From positions 1-43,728 of the forward strand of contig CANGFJ010000003.1 in NCBI GenBank assembly GCA_947453065.1: 43,728 nt of DNA, written 5' to 3'. This DNA comes from Pseudomonadota bacterium (lineage in GTDB: Bacteria > Pseudomonadota > Gammaproteobacteria > Steroidobacterales > Steroidobacteraceae). A program made the position numbers and the translations under genes. Positions 7,680 to 14,284 of the stretch are shown one piece after another; positions within the stretch are counted from its first letter, which is position 1, and every line of letters starts with the position of its first letter. The notes under the pieces were generated by a model. The model searched no databases and was not told where the DNA came from. It saw only the letters and a program-made list of their open reading frames with translations.

Positions 7680-8735
7680 TCAAGGCGACTGGGGTTGAAC
7701 GTGCTCGCCGTCTTTGTCGATGAGCAGATTGGCCTTGGCGGCAACCTCTGCCGGCACCCGCCATTTGCCGCCGAGATACTCGAGGGTCTTCAGGTTCAGT
7801 GCGAATTTGGCCGGTGCACGATTGACCACTTCGACGGTGCGCAGGTCGCGTCCACCCAGGACTTCGGCGGCGAGCTCGCCGACTTCCGTGCCAACGGCGA
7901 CGTAGTCCGCACCCAGGTCAAACAGGGCACCGGACTTCACATTGGGCGGGATCACGGTGAACACCGGGATGCCGCCGCGCTTGCCGGCGGCCACGACCGC
8001 ATCAACGGCGACCAGCACCACCACGTCGCCCGTGATGAACAAGGCGTCTGCACCGCGGGCGACCAGCGAACTGGCCGCTTCACCCACATCCTGCGACGCC
8101 TCGGCATTGGCCTCGAGCAGTTCCAGGCCCAGCTCGGCGCAGGCTTTGCGGGCGGCCACGGTATAGGCCTTGGAGTTGGTTTCGGCCGTGTGCCACACGA
8201 GCCCGACCTTCTTCATGCGCGGATTGAATTCCAGCGCCTGCTTCATGGCCTTGTCGACCGGCGCGAACACGCCATAGCCGGCCAGGTGCGCCGGGTGGTC
8301 GAGGGGATCTTTGTTGATGCCGACGCCGGCGCCGGCAGGGTCGGCAACCAACCCGAACAGGTGCTTGATCTTGCCCTGGCGGTTGGCGTTGGCGACCGTC
8401 TGCATGGAGACGGTGCTGGCCGTGATGACCATGTCGTAGCTGCCGTCGGTGGCCTGACGGGCGATGTTGTTGGCCGTGGCCAGGTCGCCCTGTGCATTGA
8501 AGCGTTTGACGGTGATGGTCTGGCCATCGATGTAGCCATGCTTGGCCAGACCCTGGACAAACCCTTCGACGCCTTCATCCAGCGCACTTTGGGAAGCCTG
8601 CTGGATGATGGCAATGTTCGGCAGGCGTTTGGCGACCGCATCCGTCTTGCCGGTGCCGTCGGCGTTGATCAGCACGCCGACCACGACGGCAATTAAAACG
8701 ATGGCGATCAGAAAGGGGCGGATAAATTTTTTCAT
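7680..8735 (-). CDS. ABC transporter substrate-binding protein (PF04392/TrpX-like)
   Basis: The product is 351 aa. The N-terminus (MKKFIRPFLIAIVLIAVVVGVLI) is a hydrophobic segment that looks more like an uncleaved membrane anchor than a signal peptide. Then LPNIAIIQQASQSALDEGVEGFVQGLAKHGYIDGQTITV shows the typical two-lobe fold start of the ABC_sub_bind family, with GADALFITGDVVV and GIPVFTVIP in the second lobe. It should capture the substrate in the periplasm and deliver it to the permease. Its start overlaps the kinase stop as ATGA. Family members near tryptophan genes bind tryptophan, but nothing here indicates that substrate. Confidence 0.88.
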   Translation of the reverse strand: MKKFIRPFLIAIVLIAVVVGVLINADGTGKTDAVAKRLPNIAIIQQASQSALDEGVEGFVQGLAKHGYIDGQTITVKRFNAQGDLATANNIARQATDGSYDMVITASTVSMQTVANANRQGKIKHLFGLVADPAGAGVGINKDPLDHPAHLAGYGVFAPVDKAMKQALEFNPRMKKVGLVWHTAETNSKAYTVAARKACAELGLELLEANAEASQDVGEAASSLVARGADALFITGDVVVLVAVDAVVAAGKRGGIPVFTVIPPNVKSGALFDLGADYVAVGTEVGELAAEVLGGRDLRTVEVVNRAPAKFALNLKTLEYLGGKWRVPAEVAAKANLLIDKDGEHVQPQSP

Positions 8736-9148
8736 TTCAGGCTCTTCGTCATACGCAGCTGGTTAAGGGTGCCGGTGTGCTGATAGGTCACTTCATCCAT
8801 CAGCTCGCGCACGAGGAAGACGCCGAGGCCTCCGACAGGCCGCTCTTCGATGGGCGCATTCAGGTCAGGGGAAGGCAGGGAGAGCGGATCGAAAGCCGGG
8901 CCGTCATCTTCGATGACCAGCGCGGCCTGTCCGTCATCCCAGGAGAGTCGCAGCGTCACGCGTGGGACGGGCTGCCCCGGGTGCGTGCCGTGCATGACGA
9001 CGTTCATGAACACTTCTTCGAGCGCCAGCTCGAACGGGAACGCCCCTGCCGGCGGCAGCTGCGCGTCGTTCCAGAACTGCTGCAGGAACTCCGTGAGCGA
9101 CTGCAGCTGGGCTGCATCGCTCACCACGCACAGGCTGCGTTCGATCAC
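8732..9148 (-). CDS. RsbW/SpoIIAB-like serine kinase (HATPase_c_2)
   Basis: The product is 138 aa from the GTG at 9148, which overlaps the STAS gene's stop as GTGA. The track's start at 9262 lies inside the STAS gene and gives an unlikely Cys/His/Arg-rich extension. Motifs of the GHKL ATPase are clear: N-box ELALEEVFMNVVMHG, G1 VIEDDGPAFDP, and G2 VGGLGVFLVRELMDEV. Proteins of this type phosphorylate a STAS antagonist on serine and can sequester a sigma factor or another partner. Here the antagonist is encoded immediately upstream and a second STAS protein two genes downstream. No sigma factor is encoded nearby, so its target may be the transporter or an unlinked protein. Confidence 0.88.
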   Translation of the reverse strand: MIERSLCVVSDAAQLQSLTEFLQQFWNDAQLPPAGAFPFELALEEVFMNVVMHGTHPGQPVPRVTLRLSWDDGQAALVIEDDGPAFDPLSLPSPDLNAPIEERPVGGLGVFLVRELMDEVTYQHTGTLNQLRMTKSLK

Positions 9149-9492
9149 GCAGCAGGCGTGCCGAGGTGGGTCAGCGCAGCAGCGGTGTCGGCATGGATCT
9201 CGAGGATGCGGGTGAAACCGCTGACATCGAACACTTCGCGCACCGAGGCCTGCAGACCGCAAGCGATGAAGGGAATGTTGGCGGCCTTGGCGGCGCGGGC
9301 AGCCACCAGGAAAACGCGCAAACCGGCGCTCGACACGTATTCAAGCTGGGCGCAGTCGACGACCAGCGCGGCAGGCTTCTGCGCGATGACCTCTTCGAGC
9401 TGCTGCTGCAAGCCGGCGGCGGCGCCGAAATCAAGACGTCCCTGGGGACGGGCCACGGTCGCCGCGGTGGCGGTTTCGAAAGTCACGTTCAC
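9145..9492 (-). CDS. STAS-domain anti-sigma factor antagonist (SpoIIAA/RsbV-like)
   Basis: The product is 115 aa, a single STAS domain. LVVDCAQLEYVSSAGLRVFL carries the conserved Ser (S55) that the cognate kinase normally phosphorylates. The start is a GTG (9492) preceded by a good ribosome site (GGAGG, 8 nt away). It is translationally coupled to the kinase gene by a GTGA overlap, which fits one-to-one complex formation. In known systems the unphosphorylated form binds the kinase and releases its partner. The partner here is unknown. Confidence 0.9.
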   Translation of the reverse strand: MNVTFETATAATVARPQGRLDFGAAAGLQQQLEEVIAQKPAALVVDCAQLEYVSSAGLRVFLVAARAAKAANIPFIACGLQASVREVFDVSGFTRILEIHADTAAALTHLGTPAA

Positions 9493-9519
9493 GTTAGGAT
9501 CCTCCGGGAATCTGGGGTA

Positions 9520-10170
9520 TCAGCAAATGGGGGCGAGGAAGGAGCGGGCAATCTGTTCCTGCTCATCACGCAGGGCTATTTCGACGCCCTTGGCGATGAG
9601 GTCGATGCCACCAATCTGCTCGATGCGGTCATCGAGCCGGGCGATTTCGGCCGTCGTGAGGAAGCCTTCCAGCACCCCGCCGACGCGCGCGAGGCCAAGC
9701 AGGACCGTGTCATGCGGCGTGGGCAGGTCATTGCCCAGCAGGGTCGAGAGGATGCGCAGCTTGGCTTCCTTCTGCTCGGCGCCATCGATGAGCGGATAGC
9801 GGCGTGATTTGAGCACCCACAGGAAACGCGATTCCTGCTGCGCGAGGATGCCGCGCTGGGCGAGCGAACCCAGCGCCAGGCGCACGATCTCACCGGACAA
9901 CGGGGCCAGCTGGCGCACCCACTGGGACACGGGCTTTTCGGGACCGGCGGCCACCAGGGCCAGCACGCGGTCGATGGCCGCATTGCCCACGGGTTCCTGC
10001 GACAGTACGTGGACGGCGTCCAGGTCGGCGTCGATGCGGCCGGCGTTGTTCAGTTCGACCAGGCAGGCCCCGATGGCGCTCATGCGAAAGCCGCTGCCGC
10101 CCGCCGTAAAGGCCACGGAGCCATCGTCAGCGATCGTCAGCAAGACGAGTTCTTCGATCAGGTTGACCAT
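9520..10170 (-). CDS. GOLPH3/VPS74 (GPP34) family protein
   Basis: The product is 216 aa. The sequence follows the GPP34 fold through its whole length: NLIEELVLLTIADDGS at the start, GACLVELNNAGRID, a PVGNAAIDRVLALV segment matching the PTGD-LLDEAL stretch of GOLPH3, and GILAQQESRFLWVLKSRRYPLID matching the GVLTTEKQNFLLF-TTHPL region. C-terminal helices (DTVLLGLARVGGVLEGF) also match. Eukaryotic GOLPH3 binds phosphatidylinositol 4-phosphate and Golgi enzymes; bacterial homologues are widespread in actinobacteria but have no settled role. The beta-hairpin that inserts into membranes is not obvious to me. The gene is 27 bp upstream of the STAS gene. A role at the inner-membrane surface is inferred. 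Confidence 0.88.
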   Translation of the reverse strand: MVNLIEELVLLTIADDGSVAFTAGGSGFRMSAIGACLVELNNAGRIDADLDAVHVLSQEPVGNAAIDRVLALVAAGPEKPVSQWVRQLAPLSGEIVRLALGSLAQRGILAQQESRFLWVLKSRRYPLIDGAEQKEAKLRILSTLLGNDLPTPHDTVLLGLARVGGVLEGFLTTAEIARLDDRIEQIGGIDLIAKGVEIALRDEQEQIARSFLAPIC

Positions 10171-10259
10171 GTGTCTCTCACTGCAGCGGGGCGCGCCATC
10201 GCAGGCGCTGGGAAGCGCATGATGCTATCCAATTGCACCGACCTGCACGCGACCCGTTG

Positions 10260-10277
10260 TCTGGACATTAGTCCAGA
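10260..10277. repeat. Small perfect inverted repeat at the end of the Na/Pi cotransporter gene
   Basis: TCTGGAC and GTCCAGA (7 bp each, loop ATTA) flank the stop codon of the Na/Pi-like gene. There is no T-tract on the minus strand, so it is not a standard terminator. The 97-bp gap that follows, before the GPP34 gene, is the largest inside the operon; the hairpin could be an mRNA-processing or attenuation site, or chance. Confidence 0.4.
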
Positions 10278-11860
10278 TTGGACGTAACGGGGGACAGTCG
10301 GCGCAGCATCCAGAGAATACGTTCGAACAGCAGCGTTGCCGAGAGCACCGACTCGCGACCGCCAATGCTGCTGCCACCGCCCAGCAGTTCCTGGCGAACC
10401 CGGTCCATCAGGGCACTGCGCTCGGCAGTCAGCTCATGCAGCAGCGCGAGGTCGTCCTCGGTGGCGTTTCGGGCGACATCGGCGGCCACCATCAGGATGG
10501 CGTGCAGGCCCTCGACCATGTGGGCGGCAAAGGGCGGGCGTTGCGCCTCCGGAACCTGGGCAAGCTGGTTCGTGAAGTCCTGCAGGGCGGACTGCAGCGT
10601 CTGCAGGGCCAGGACTCGGCTGCGGGCCTCAAACACCTGCTGGATTTCAGTCATCTCCGGGTTGGCGCGCACCATTGAGCCCAGAAAGTCCTCGATATCC
10701 TTGGCCACCGAGGCGCTGGCCGCACTGCGCTGGGCCAGCGGCAGGGCGTTGGGTGCCCGTTCTTCGACAGGTCGCAGGTCATCGAGGAAGTCGGGCAGAA
10801 AGCCGACCAGGCGGGCGTGTTCCAGCTGGGCCAGCGACAGGGCGGTTGCCGGGTCCTCGACGGCCTCATCAAACAGATAGGCCGGCTTCATCAGCAGTTG
10901 CGCCGTAGAGGGGGGCGACAGGCGGGCCGTCAGGGACAGGAGGGGCTTGTCCAGGACAGCCGCCATCGTGGCCACGACCAGCTGGAACAGGAGATAGGCC
11001 ACGCCACTCTGCGTCATGGGCGAATCGGCCACGTGACGCAGGCCGGCCAGCACCAGCGGCACCCCGGTCGATTGCTCAATCAGGAACAGGGGCACCAGCA
11101 CGGCGGCAGCCAGCACGCGAAGCAGGGCCTGGCACAGCGCCAGCTGGCGTGAAGTGCCTTCCATGCCGGAGGCCAGCAGCAGGGTGGCAAAGCCAGATCC
11201 GACGCTGGCACCGTAGATCATCATGATCGTGTGGTCGAACGTCAGCAGCCCTTCGTTGACGAGCGGCAGGGCAAGGACCGTGACGATCGACGAGGACTGC
11301 ACGGCAACGGCGATGATGAACCCAGCCAGGAAGCCGACCGCCGAGTTGGAGCCGGAAAACTCGACAAATTCGCGGATCCACGGGTTGCTGCGCAGGTCCG
11401 CAACACTGTCCTTGAGCAAGGAGAGGCCAAACAGCAGCAGGCCAAGGCCCAGCACCGCCAGTACCGCATGGCGCGAGCGTTCCGCCTGGTCAAGGCCTGC
11501 AAAGAACGCGCAGCCGGTAGCAGCCAGCAAGTACAGCACCAGAGTGCGCAGATCCACCGCCGCCAGCAGTACCAGCACGGACGTGCCCACATTGGCCGCA
11601 GCCAGCATGGCCAGCGCAGCGGCCAACCCGAGACTGCCGGCGCTCACGAGGCCGGTGGCAATGAACGTCGAGGCACTGGTCGACTGGGTCAGTGCGCCAG
11701 ACAGGAAACCGGCCAGCGGCGGGACCAGCGGGCGATCGAAGGTGCGAGCCAGCAGGCTACGGATGCGGCCGCTGGCCAGCTGCTGCAGGTGCGAGCCCAC
11801 CAAGCGCATGCCGACAAAGAACAGGCCGAGCCCTGCGGCTGCGGCAGAAGCCGTGTTCAT
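10268..11860 (-). CDS. Na/Pi cotransporter family protein with PhoU-like C-terminal domain
   Basis: The product is 530 aa. The membrane half (about 1-320) has two inverted Na_Pi_cotrans repeats, each with a QS-rich motif: ALTQSTSASTFIATG and AVQSSSIVTVLALP. These are the hallmark substrate-binding repeats of NptA/YjbB-type sodium-phosphate symporters. The soluble C-terminal part (about 340-530) is helical and resembles a PhoU-like domain, as is usual in the bacterial branch. E. coli YjbB exports phosphate, so the direction is open. The start overlaps the stop of the membrane-sensor gene as ATGA. Its place at the head of an operon with GPP34 and STAS proteins is unusual for this family. Confidence 0.88.
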   Translation of the reverse strand: MNTASAAAAGLGLFFVGMRLVGSHLQQLASGRIRSLLARTFDRPLVPPLAGFLSGALTQSTSASTFIATGLVSAGSLGLAAALAMLAAANVGTSVLVLLAAVDLRTLVLYLLAATGCAFFAGLDQAERSRHAVLAVLGLGLLLFGLSLLKDSVADLRSNPWIREFVEFSGSNSAVGFLAGFIIAVAVQSSSIVTVLALPLVNEGLLTFDHTIMMIYGASVGSGFATLLLASGMEGTSRQLALCQALLRVLAAAVLVPLFLIEQSTGVPLVLAGLRHVADSPMTQSGVAYLLFQLVVATMAAVLDKPLLSLTARLSPPSTAQLLMKPAYLFDEAVEDPATALSLAQLEHARLVGFLPDFLDDLRPVEERAPNALPLAQRSAASASVAKDIEDFLGSMVRANPEMTEIQQVFEARSRVLALQTLQSALQDFTNQLAQVPEAQRPPFAAHMVEGLHAILMVAADVARNATEDDLALLHELTAERSALMDRVRQELLGGGSSIGGRESVLSATLLFERILWMLRRLSPVTSNLD

Positions 11861-12555
11861 GCGCGGGCAGACCTGTCATTCAGTACCCGCCACAGCAGGG
11901 TGCCAATCAGCAGCAGGGCCACACCCATGGCGATCCACAGCAAATGGGACAGGGTCTTGAAGCGTTCGTCGTTGGCCACCATGGCACGGTCGTTCACCTG
12001 AAAGGATTCACTGGCCAGCAGCAACACGGCCTCATCGACGTCGGCATTGAGCTGGCGGTCAATGCCCCGCACCGCGCGGTCGATGGCAAACGGATCCCAG
12101 GCCTGGCGCGCGCCGTTGGCGAGTGCTGCACGGTACTTGTCCTGCAGCTCCAGGTGCTCTGCGGAGAGTTGCGTGATGCGCGGTGGAATATCCTTGATTC
12201 CCAGCTGTGCGGAACGCCGGCTGACGGAATTCAGCAGCGTCTGGACCGTAACGCCTTCGCGCTCGAACGCGCCCAGGTGTCTGGCAAGGTCGCCGGCATC
12301 GGATCCACGCAACAGGATGTTCTTCCACTCCTGCACCTGGGTCTTGAAATGGGACTGTGCCGACCGGCCCTCATCGACTGTCTGGATCAGTTCGGTGAGC
12401 TCGCCCGTGTTGCGGGCATGGGTACGGTTCAGCGACCAGACAGCAAACAACGCGAGCAAACCCACTGTCAGCAGGGTGAGCAGGAGCAGGCTGGCCAACT
12501 GCAGGAGCGAACGGCGCAGGCGCGCGCGATCGGCGGCCGAAGTGGGTGAGGACAT
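11857..12555 (-). CDS. Two-TM membrane protein with chemoreceptor-like four-helix-bundle ectodomain and no output domain
   Basis: The product is 232 aa from the ATG at 12555 (MSSPTSAADRARLRRSLL). I prefer this to the track's start at 12663, whose extension is basic and low in hydrophobicity. There is one TM helix near residues 15-38 (LLQLASLLLLTLLTVGLLALFAVWSL) and another near 202-224 (LLWIAMGVALLLIGTLLWRVL). Between them lies a helical periplasmic region (THARNTGELTELIQTVDEGRSAQSHFKTQVQEWKNILLRG) resembling the ligand-binding bundle of methyl-accepting chemotaxis proteins. The chain ends 8 residues after the second TM, so there is no HAMP, kinase or MCP signalling part. It may act by contact with the co-translated Na/Pi-like protein. 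The family name is uncertain. Confidence 0.7.
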   Translation of the reverse strand: MSSPTSAADRARLRRSLLQLASLLLLTLLTVGLLALFAVWSLNRTHARNTGELTELIQTVDEGRSAQSHFKTQVQEWKNILLRGSDAGDLARHLGAFEREGVTVQTLLNSVSRRSAQLGIKDIPPRITQLSAEHLELQDKYRAALANGARQAWDPFAIDRAVRGIDRQLNADVDEAVLLLASESFQVNDRAMVANDERFKTLSHLLWIAMGVALLLIGTLLWRVLNDRSARA

Positions 12556-12839
12556 CTTGGTCGGCTTACTCGGAAAACGACCATCATAAACACGAATGGC
12601 ATGACATACGCGTGACAGGCGAGGCCGTGGCGCCGATGAACCGCGTGGCGCCATTACCACCATGAGGGGCCCGGCCTTCTATTGACAGGCCTGCCGCTGT
12701 GGTTGCAAAGCCCGTCCAAAAGCCAGCCATTTGGCGCTTTTTCCAGATCATTTCCTGTGGTGCACTGACCCACGCCAGCCGCCCACAAACAACGATTCCA
12801 GGGCGGCGGCACGGCCTATCGTCATCAAGGGGAGTAGTC
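12556..12839. other. Divergent intergenic region between the ABC/STAS operon and the small membrane protein gene
   Basis: These 284 bp separate the minus-strand operon from the plus-strand genes and should hold both promoters. On the minus strand a TATGAT (-10-like; plus bases 12583-12588) lies 28 bp upstream of the start at 12555, but I find no good -35 element. A direct repeat, CGTGGCGCC, occurs twice within about 20 bp near 12626-12652. I find no convincing coding sequence, RNA gene or palindromic operator. Confidence 0.45.
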
Positions 12840-13148
12840 ATGAACGTACACAAGATTGCAGGTCTGCTGGCGCTGCTCATCGCCGTCGTCGGTGCATTCG
12901 TTGCCATCCCGTCCGCGGGCCTTGCACTGCTGGTGCTGGGTGTGGTGGTCGGTTATGGCGTTGCCGGTGAACACCATGTCCGCATCATCGTCAGCGCATT
13001 GGCCGCCACGGCCTTTTCCAGCACGTTAGGCCTCGTGCCGGTGGTCGGCGAGTACCTCAATGCCATTGTCGGGGGCCTGGCCACGTTCTCGGCGGGTGCG
13101 GCGCTGCTGATCATCGGCCGCAACATGGTGGCGCGCTTCAAGCCCTGA
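12840..13148 (+). CDS. Small hydrophobic membrane protein of unknown function
   Basis: The product is 102 aa from the ATG at 12840, with an AAGGGGAG ribosome site 4-11 nt upstream; the track's start at 12699 adds an unlikely leader. There are three hydrophobic segments (about 5-45 probably as two helices, then 78-95), with a short loop EHHVRII and a basic end (RNMVARFKP). I do not recognise a family. It is followed by a terminator-like hairpin, so it is probably a single-gene transcript. Confidence 0.75.
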   Translation: MNVHKIAGLLALLIAVVGAFVAIPSAGLALLVLGVVVGYGVAGEHHVRIIVSALAATAFSSTLGLVPVVGEYLNAIVGGLATFSAGAALLIIGRNMVARFKP

Positions 13149-13164
13149 CAAGCCGAACTGACAG

Positions 13165-13190
13165 GAGGGCCGCCCCGGGGCGGCCCTCTT
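13165..13190 (+). terminator. Terminator-like hairpin after the small membrane protein gene
   Basis: GAGGGCCGCCCC (13165-13176) is followed directly by its complement GGGGCGGCCCTC (13177-13188), giving about a 10-bp GC-rich stem with a CCGG tip and then only TT. It lies 17 bp beyond the stop. The T-tract is short, so termination may be partial. Confidence 0.65.
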
Positions 13191-13245
13191 GCGATCGGGC
13201 CGCATCTTGCGATACTCGCCCGCCGCAAATCACCCACTCGGGCCC

Positions 13246-14133
13246 ATGAGCAAGAACGACGACATCGAAAGCCTTTCCCTGCTTGGCCTCGGGCTGACCG
13301 GATTGGGCTTGCTGGGCTCCGTGTTTATCGTGCTGACGACCAATTCGCTGGTCGTGGTGGCAGACCTGTGCAACTCGACCCTGGAGTTTGCGGCTGACCT
13401 GCTCGCTTATGTCACCTTCAGGCTGCTGCGCAGCAACCGTTTTGCCCTGCTGGAGTATGGCCTGGGCAAGTTCGAGAACGTCGCCAGCCTGTTCATCGGA
13501 CTCCTGATGATCCTGAGCGTGCTGCTGCTGGCGGTCATTGCCCTGGACCGCATGGCCGACCCGGTGGAACTGGCAGGCACCGGCACCTGGCTGGGACTGG
13601 TTTTTTCGGGGGTTTTCGGCCTACTCAATGCGCGGCTATGGCGACAAAGCGGTGTGCAGCTGAAAAAGAACCCCTCGCCCATTGTCGATACGCAACACCG
13701 ACTTTTTGCCACCAAGACGATCATGGACCTGGTGGTCTTCATCACATTCAGCCTGTCGCTGACGCTGCACTTTGGCTGGGTACATTACGTCGACACGGTG
13801 GCCTCGCTGGTGATCGGCGGATTCATGATCGCAGCGGCGTGGCGGATGATCCGGCACTCGCTCCGCGACCTGGTCGACCACACCGTCAACGAGTCCTTGC
13901 AGATGACGATCAACCAGCACCTCGTCCGGCACTTCGACGCCTATTCGATGCTCGACAAAGTTCGGTCACGGTGCTCCGGCGGAGACATCTTCGTCGAGAT
14001 CTTTCTCGCCTTCGATTCACGGCTGCGGATCGGCGAGATCCAGCCTGTGATTGATGCGCTGCGCGACGGCCTGGAGCGGGAAATCCGCAACGCCCGCGTG
14101 ACCGTCATCTCCCGGGCTCTGGTCGCGGACTGA
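13246..14133 (+). CDS. Cation diffusion facilitator (CDF) family transporter with atypical metal-site residues
   Basis: The product is 295 aa from the ATG at 13246; the track's start at 13189 adds an implausible leader. It has six predicted TM helices and a cytoplasmic C-terminal ferredoxin-like domain (LVDHTVNESLQMTINQHLV...FVEIFLAFDSRLRIGEIQPVIDALRDGLEREI). CDF proteins export Zn, Fe, Mn or similar ions in exchange for protons. In YiiP the transport site uses two Asp in TM2 and a His and Asp in TM5. By eye, TM2 here reads ADLCNSTLEF and TM5 reads FATKTIMDLVVF, so one Asp is replaced and the TM5 His position is Lys. This suggests a different substrate. The family call is good; specificity is open. 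Confidence 0.8.
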   Translation: MSKNDDIESLSLLGLGLTGLGLLGSVFIVLTTNSLVVVADLCNSTLEFAADLLAYVTFRLLRSNRFALLEYGLGKFENVASLFIGLLMILSVLLLAVIALDRMADPVELAGTGTWLGLVFSGVFGLLNARLWRQSGVQLKKNPSPIVDTQHRLFATKTIMDLVVFITFSLSLTLHFGWVHYVDTVASLVIGGFMIAAAWRMIRHSLRDLVDHTVNESLQMTINQHLVRHFDAYSMLDKVRSRCSGGDIFVEIFLAFDSRLRIGEIQPVIDALRDGLEREIRNARVTVISRALVAD

Positions 14134-14284
14134 CTGCCAGGCGGGCGCCGCTCGCTGCAGCACGGGCAAGCAACCATTTTGGTTTAGTTTGCGCAAGAAA
14201 CAGGCATCGCGCCCGAGCCATGGGGCCGGGCGCCCTTTTAGACTTACCGGCATCAACGACGGATTCAATGCCCGGGGGGCACTC

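Noticed and set aside
7695-8696. 333-aa plus-strand ORF
   Set aside because: Antisense to the substrate-binding protein; rich in Gly/Asp/His with no start context.
8732-9262. Longer kinase start at 9262
   Set aside because: The extension is Cys/His/Arg/Pro-rich and lies within the STAS gene; the GTG at 9148 overlaps the STAS stop and starts the conserved domain.
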